DNA of 64,000 nt. Origin: JAENVU01 sp963801105 (GTDB taxonomy: Bacteria; Actinomycetota; Acidimicrobiia; IMCC26256; JAENVU01). Below are positions 59,397-64,000 of the stretch, piece by piece. Numbering within the stretch: position 1 is the stretch's first letter; every line of letters starts with the position of its first letter. Under the pieces are notes generated by a model that was not told the origin of the DNA, did no database searches, and was given only the letters and a program-made list of their open reading frames with translations. The DNA is taken from the NCBI GenBank assembly GCA_963801105.1, contig CAWDDH010000003.1, forward strand, positions 1,612,001-1,676,000. Reading direction: 5' to 3'. A program made the translations under genes and the position numbers.

Positions 59397-59825
59397 ATGA
59401 AGACACGCGTGCCGGCCGTCGAGGGCTGGTTCACCATGGAAGACGAGCCGGCCCTGCTCGCCAGTCGCGGGAGCGAGACCGGGAGCTACTTCTTCCCGAA
59501 GAACCTGGCGTTCTCCCGCAACCCGGCCGCCCCGACCGAGGACCTCACCGAGGTCGAGCTCTCCCGCCGCGGCCGGGTGTGGTCCTGGACCACCAACCAC
59601 TACCAGCCGCCCGCCCCCTACGTGGCCGCCGACCCGTTCGTGCCCTACACCGTGGTCGCGGTCGAGCTGGCCGCCGAGGAGATGGTGGTCCTCGGACCGC
59701 TCACCCCCGAGACCGATCCGGCGACGCTCCACGTCGGCACCGAGGTGGAGCTCACGCTCGGGACCCTCTACGAGGACGAAGACCATGAATACGTCGTCTG
59801 GCAGTGGAAGCCGGTGACGTCGTGA
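59397..59825 (+). CDS. OB-fold (DUF35-like) thiolase partner protein
   Basis: 142 aa from ATG 59397. A start like KTRVPAVEGWFTMEDEPALLASRGSETG followed by WSWTTNHYQPPAPYVAADPF and PYTVVAVELAAEEMVVLGPL matches DUF35/OB-fold proteins that dock onto thiolases, as BbsA does on BbsB. The usual four zinc-ribbon cysteines are absent: the segment SYFFPKNLAFSRNP has none. The GTGA overlap with the thiolase gene supports a stable complex. Confidence 0.8.
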   Translation: MKTRVPAVEGWFTMEDEPALLASRGSETGSYFFPKNLAFSRNPAAPTEDLTEVELSRRGRVWSWTTNHYQPPAPYVAADPFVPYTVVAVELAAEEMVVLGPLTPETDPATLHVGTEVELTLGTLYEDEDHEYVVWQWKPVTS

Positions 59826-61021
59826 GCGCCGACCACGCAGAGATCGCAGTCCTCGGGGTCGGGATGCACCCGTGGGGGAAGTGGGGCAAGAACTTCGTCG
59901 AGTACGGGGTGGTCGCGGCGCGCGCCGCGCTCGCCGACGCCGGGATCGACTGGCGTGACGTGCAGCTGGTCTGCGGTGCCGACACCGTCCGCAACGGCTA
60001 CCCCGGCTACGTGGCGGGCGCGACGTTCGCCCAGGCGCTGGGCTGGCAGGGTGCATCGGTCTCCAGCTCGTACGCGGCGTGCGCGAGCGGCGCGACCGCG
60101 CTGAACGCGGCCCGGGCGCAGATCCTCGCGGGCATGGTCGACGTCGCGATGGTCATCGGGGCCGACACCACCCCGAAGGGCTTCCTCGCACCGAACGCCG
60201 GTGAGCGGGGCGACGACCCGGACTGGCTCCGGTTCCGCCTGCTCGGCGCGACCAACCCGACGTACTTCGGGATGTACGCCCGCCGCCGGATGGAGTTGCA
60301 CGGCGCGACCCAGGACGACTTCGCCGCGGTGAAGGTGAAGAACGCCCGCCACGGCTTCGAGAACCCGTACGCACGGTTCCGCAAGGAGGTCACGCTCGAA
60401 GACGTCGCCGCGTCGCCCGTCGTGTCGGACCCGCTCCGGCTGCTCGAGATCTGCGCCACGTCCGACGGCGCCGCCGCGATCATCGTGTGCAGCGAGGAGT
60501 ACGCGAAGGCACACGGTCACGCCAACCCGGTGCGGATCGCGGGGGTGAGCACGGTGACGCCGAGCTACCCGAACACGCTGATCGACATGCCGAACTTCGC
60601 GACCGACTCGGCCTTCGGCGTGAAGCCGCCCGAGCGAGGGTTCCGGGACTCGATCGCCCACGGCGCGTACCAGCAGGCGGGCATCGGTCCCGAGGACCTC
60701 GACCTCGCCGAGGTCTACGACCTCTCGACCGCGCTCGAGTTGGACTGGTACGAGAACATCGGGCTCTGCAAGCCGGGGGAGGCCGAGCGCCTCGTCCGCG
60801 ACGGCGACACGACCATCGGCGGCCGGATCCCGGTGAACCCGAGCGGCGGGCTGGCGTGCTTCGGCGAGGCGGTACCCGCGCAGGCCATCGCCCAGGTCTG
60901 CGAGGTCACGTGGCACCTGCGCGGCGAGGCGGGTGCCCGGCAGGTCGAGGGTGCGCGCGTCGGGCTGACCATCAATCAGGGCCTCTTCGGCCACGGCAGC
61001 TGTGTGATCGTGAGGAAGTAG
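59822..61021 (+). CDS. thiolase-like enzyme (lipid-transfer-protein/SCP2 thiolase family)
   Basis: 399 aa from GTG 59822. IAVLGVGMHPWGKWGKNFVEYG opens the fold. SSYAACASGATALNAARAQI carries the nucleophilic Cys near residue 90. EVYDLSTALELDWYENIGL and NPSGGLACFGEAVPAQAIAQ give the C-terminal His/Gly loops, and INQGLFGHGSCVIV the last Cys region. Paired with an OB-fold subunit it resembles BbsAB-type thiolases or Ltp-type steroid retro-aldolases; the retained Cys favours thiolysis. Neighbouring CoA ligase suggests side-chain degradation. Confidence 0.85.
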   Translation: MSADHAEIAVLGVGMHPWGKWGKNFVEYGVVAARAALADAGIDWRDVQLVCGADTVRNGYPGYVAGATFAQALGWQGASVSSSYAACASGATALNAARAQILAGMVDVAMVIGADTTPKGFLAPNAGERGDDPDWLRFRLLGATNPTYFGMYARRRMELHGATQDDFAAVKVKNARHGFENPYARFRKEVTLEDVAASPVVSDPLRLLEICATSDGAAAIIVCSEEYAKAHGHANPVRIAGVSTVTPSYPNTLIDMPNFATDSAFGVKPPERGFRDSIAHGAYQQAGIGPEDLDLAEVYDLSTALELDWYENIGLCKPGEAERLVRDGDTTIGGRIPVNPSGGLACFGEAVPAQAIAQVCEVTWHLRGEAGARQVEGARVGLTINQGLFGHGSCVIVRK

Positions 61022-62621
61022 ATGGAGTGGAACTTCGCCGACCTGTTCGAGGGTGTGGCCGACATCGCCCCGGATCGCACCGCGCTCGATCTGCGGTGAC
61101 CGGCGCTACACCTTCGCCGAGCTCGATGACCGGTCGACCCGACTCGCGAACCACCTGCTCGCCAACGGCGTGCAGACGGGCGATCACATCGGCGTCTACG
61201 CCTACAACGGCCCGGAGTGGGTCGAGGCGATGTTCGGGGCCTGGAAGGCGCGTGCGGTCCCGATCAACGTGAACTACCGCTACGTCGAGGCCGAGCTCGC
61301 GTACCTCTTCGACAACGCGGATCTCGTCGGCCTCGTCCACGGTCGTGAGTTCGTCCCGCGCATCGCCGCGGTGAAGGACCAGTGCCCGAAGCTGAAGGTC
61401 TTCGTCTCCGTCGAGGACGGGTCCGACGAAGACCTCGACACGATCGGCGCGGTCGAGTACGAGGCCGCGCTCGCGGCGGCGTCGCCGGAGCGCTACGACC
61501 AGCCCCGGAGCCCGGACGACCTCTACATCCTCTACACCGGTGGCACCACCGGCATGCCGAAAGGCGTGATGTGGCGCCAGGAGGACTTCTTCCACTCCAC
61601 CATCGGCGCGCTCATGGGTGGAGGCGAGGCCTTCGAGTCGCCCGAGCAGGTCACGGAGCTCGCCCGCAACGGGGGCACGATCGTCGGCTTCCCGGTGGCA
61701 CCGCTCATGCACGGCGCCGCGCAGTGGGTCGCACTGATGCTGTTGCTGCAGGGCAACACGATGGTGCTCTCGAGCCAGAAGAAGATGGACCCGCACGAGG
61801 TGTGGAGCACCGTCGTGCGCGAGCACGTGATGACGATCAGCCTCGTCGGCGACGCGATGGCGCGGCCGCTCATCGAGGCGCTCGAGGAGGACGGCGCCGA
61901 CTACGACCTGTCCAACTTCTTCGTCATCGGCTCCGGCGGCGCGATCCTCTCGCCCGCGGTCAAGCAGAAGGTCAACGAGCTGCTGCCCAACGTGCTGATC
62001 GTGGACTCGCTCGGTGCGTCCGAGACGGGGTTCCAGGGCTCGGTCGCGGGCTCCGACTCGGAGGGCAAGCCACGGTTCGTGATGGGCGACCACACGCTCG
62101 TCATCGACGACCAGGGCATCCCCGTCGAGCCCGGTTCCGGCGTGGTCGGTCACCTCGCGCGTCGGGGCTACCTGCCGCTCGGGTACTACAAGGACGAGGC
62201 GAAGACGGCGTCGACGTTCATGGTGCTGAACGGCGAGCGGTGGGTCGTTCCCGGCGACATGGCACGCGTCGAGGCCGACGGGCAGATCACCCTGCTCGGT
62301 CGCGGCTCGGTGAGCATCAACTCGGGCGGCGAGAAGATCTTCCCCGAGGAGGTCGAGCTCGCATTGAAGTCGCATCCCGACGTGTTCGACGTCGTGGTCG
62401 TCGGGGTGCCCGACGAGCGCTGGGGCGAGCGCGTCGCCGCGGTGGTCAAGGCTCGCGGCGGGGCGGCCCCCACGGCCGAGGCGCTCGCGGAGCACGCCCG
62501 TGCCACGATCGCCGGCTACAAGGTGCCCAAGGAGGTGCACCTCGTCGACGAGATCGTGCGCTCCCCGTCGGGCAAGGCCGACTACCGCTGGGCCAAGGCC
62601 ACCGCACTGGGCGACAGCTGA
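61022..62621 (+). CDS. steroid/fatty acyl-CoA ligase, FadD19-like (one frameshift)
   Basis: About 532 aa from ATG 61022 after discounting one extra G near 61086. RYTFAELDDRSTRLANHLL, NVNYRYVEAELAYLFDNADLVGLVH, the A3 loop YILYTGGTTGMPKGVMWR, GDAMARPLIEALEEDG, DSLGASETGFQGS and LGRGSVSINSGGEKIFPEEVE are in order. The C-terminal RSPSGKADYRWAK contains the adenylation Lys and is the exact kind of ending seen in FadD19/FadD17. It would activate a steroid C26/C24 side-chain acid to its CoA thioester. Confidence 0.9.
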
Positions 62622-62633
62622 CGCGCACCGCGA

Positions 62634-64000
62634 TCAGCTGCCGGGCAGGACCGCGATGTCGCGGGCGATGTTCCAGCCCGGCCACTTCGCCGCGCCGCTG
62701 GTCACCGGTGGGAGCGATCCCATGGTGAAGCGGTGGATGACCCCGATGCCGTCGATGGTGTAGCCGCCGCGGCTCGCGTCCAGGACCGCGACGCCCTCGA
62801 GGGTGCGACCGTTGCCCGGCACCCAGACGCCGGTCGGCGCCGGGGGCGGCGGGTTGGCGCCGATCGAGAAGGCGTGCAGGTTGCCGGCGCGGTCCACCAC
62901 GAAGCCGCCGGAGCCGTCGGGCAGGATCGCGATGCCGCGGGCGCGGTCCTCGCCCAGCCAGTACGGGCTGCCGTGCGGAACGGGCGGGAGCGCGCTCGAT
63001 CCGACACGGAATCGGTGGATGCCGCCGAAGAGGTCGACGACGTAGCCGCCGTTGCCGTTGGGCATCAGCGCCACCCCGCGTGCCGCGTCCCAGCCGAGCC
63101 AGTACGGGGCGCCCTTGACCGCCGGGGGCCTCGCGGCGCGACCGACCGCGAACGGGTGGAGTCCGCCGAAGCCGTCGAGCGTGTAGCCGCCGGTCCCGTC
63201 ACCGTTGACCGTGACGCCCCGGGCGATGTCCCAGCCGAGCCAGTACCCGGCGCCGCGCGGGCGGCGGAGCCGGGAGCCCCGCGGTCTGGAACGGGTGCAG
63301 CCCGCCGAAGCCGTCGAGCGTGTACCCGCCCGTGCTCGTCCCCGCGGGCAGCACCTCGATCTGCCTGCTCGTGGCGTCGGCGCCACCGACGCCGGTGACC
63401 GTGAGCGTCACCGTGTAGGTGCCGGGGCTCGTGTAGATGTGTGCGGGGCTGACGAGATCCGAGGTCGTGCCGTCGCCCAGGTCCCAGGCGTGAGTGTCGG
63501 CGCGGAAGCTGTGATCGATGAACCAGACCACCAGTGGTGCGGGGCCCCGCGTCACGTGCGGGGTGAAACCGGCCTTCACCGGTGGGGCCTCGCCGAGCGC
63601 GAGGTCGACGATGGCGTACTTCATCGGGTCCGTCGAGGCGCGCGTGTCGAGCCCGTCGCCGACGAAGATGTCGTCGTTCCAGACCGTGAGCGCTCGCGGG
63701 TCGGCGATCCCGTACGGGCTGAGGTCGAACGTCCACCCGGGGACCGCGGTCCAGTCCGCGGTCGCGACCTTGATGAGCTGGTCGTCACCGTTGGTGACGA
63801 GGACGGTGTCGTTGTCGACGAACGACATCGCCCGCAGCGCCGTTCCGGTACCCGTGAGCTTGATGTCGGTACCGATCGTGTTCGTCGCGTAGTCGTACCG
63901 CTTGATCTTGGTGCCCTTGCCGAAGTAGAGGCCGGTGCCGAGCCGAATACCGGCGGCGACGGGGTCGGTCCCCTCGGGCAGCGGCTGGTAGGACTCGACG
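62634..64000 (-). CDS. partial surface protein: PKD domain plus tandem about 40-residue repeats (one frameshift)
   Basis: The gene enters from the right edge and ends at 62634; its start is outside. From the edge: propeller-like segments (LGTGLYFGKGTKIKRYDY, DWTAVPGWTFDLSPYG), then a PKD domain (APLVVWFIDHSF, THAWDLGDGTTS, SPGTYTVTLTVTG). After that come at least five repeats of the pattern GGYTLDGFGGLHPF...YWLGWDIARGVTV, about 40 residues each. One extra base near 63265 shifts the frame. Probably exported and extracellular, of carbohydrate- or protein-binding nature; function unknown. Convergent with the CoA ligase. Confidence 0.75.

Noticed and set aside
1..64000. tRNA, rRNA, CRISPR arrays or selenocysteine tRNA.
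   Set aside because: No cloverleaf, conserved rRNA block or regularly spaced repeats were recognised by eye; a covariance-model scan would be needed to be certain.

Overview
The window is very GC-rich and densely coded. Many genes start with GTG, and many neighbours overlap by four bases (GTGA or ATGA). The gene content points to a high-GC actinobacterium, most likely class Acidimicrobiia: three F420/LLM-type oxidoreductases, a DUF222/HNH (13E12-type) endonuclease, mycobacterial-type steroid ring-degradation genes, a PaaX regulator and a RepSA-like actinobacterial replicase. The class is inferred from gene content; there is no rRNA in the window. I found no tRNA, rRNA or CRISPR array.

Layout. 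0-7.8 kb: partial membrane protein, PaaX regulator, EEP-family hydrolase, a CYP124/125/142-like P450 divergent from an LLM oxidoreductase, an acetyl-CoA hydrolase/transferase, an ECF sigma/anti-sigma pair, GNAT and MerR genes. 7.9-9.1 kb: a gene of the glycine/betaine/sarcosine/D-proline reductase selenoprotein B family (PrdB/GrdB-like). An in-frame TGA in a UxxC motif is followed by a good bacterial SECIS hairpin, so I read it as selenocysteine. 9.1-12.7 kb: two overlapping minus-strand genes, each with an N-terminal Rieske domain, one fused to a TPP-dependent decarboxylase/synthase-like enzyme and one to an FMN-binding glutamate-synthase-like barrel. Both carry many single-base frameshifts as given. 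13.3-20 kb: a mobile-element region with HNH endonuclease, large serine recombinase, HTH protein, a 58-aa gene coupled to a RepSA-like replicase, and cargo flanked by a 27-bp direct repeat.

20-32 kb: UbiA prenyltransferase, an MGDG-synthase-like glycosyltransferase with an apparently degenerate deacetylase tail next to an active deacetylase, DMT transporter, LLM enzyme, hydrolase, CoA-transferase, VOC protein, pdxH, YihY and YhhN proteins. 32-39.5 kb: response regulator, histidine kinase and ribB chained by overlaps, then msrB, leucine dehydrogenase, a class III aminotransferase and a carotenoid-isomerase-like oxidoreductase. 39.5-45.2 kb: a TPP-riboswitch operon with thiamine pyrophosphokinase, an ABC thiamine-type importer, a Gfo/Idh/MocA oxidoreductase and a DUF2550-like protein. 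45.2-47.5 kb: class E-like sortase, phosphatase, LLM enzyme.

47.9-62.6 kb: a steroid C/D-ring (HIP) degradation region resembling the mycobacterial KstR2 regulon (fadE30, ipdF, an SDR, echA20, ipdA, ipdB, ipdC). It also has a formaldehyde-activating enzyme (fae) 3 bases upstream of fadE30, a copper amine oxidase, an OB-fold/thiolase pair and a FadD19-like CoA ligase. The right edge holds a partial PKD/repeat-propeller protein.

Sequence quality: about a dozen intact-looking families are broken by single-base frameshifts, and in almost every case the downstream frame fits a +1 insertion. I treat these as probable consensus errors. The TGA of the selenoprotein gene is different: both halves are in the same frame.
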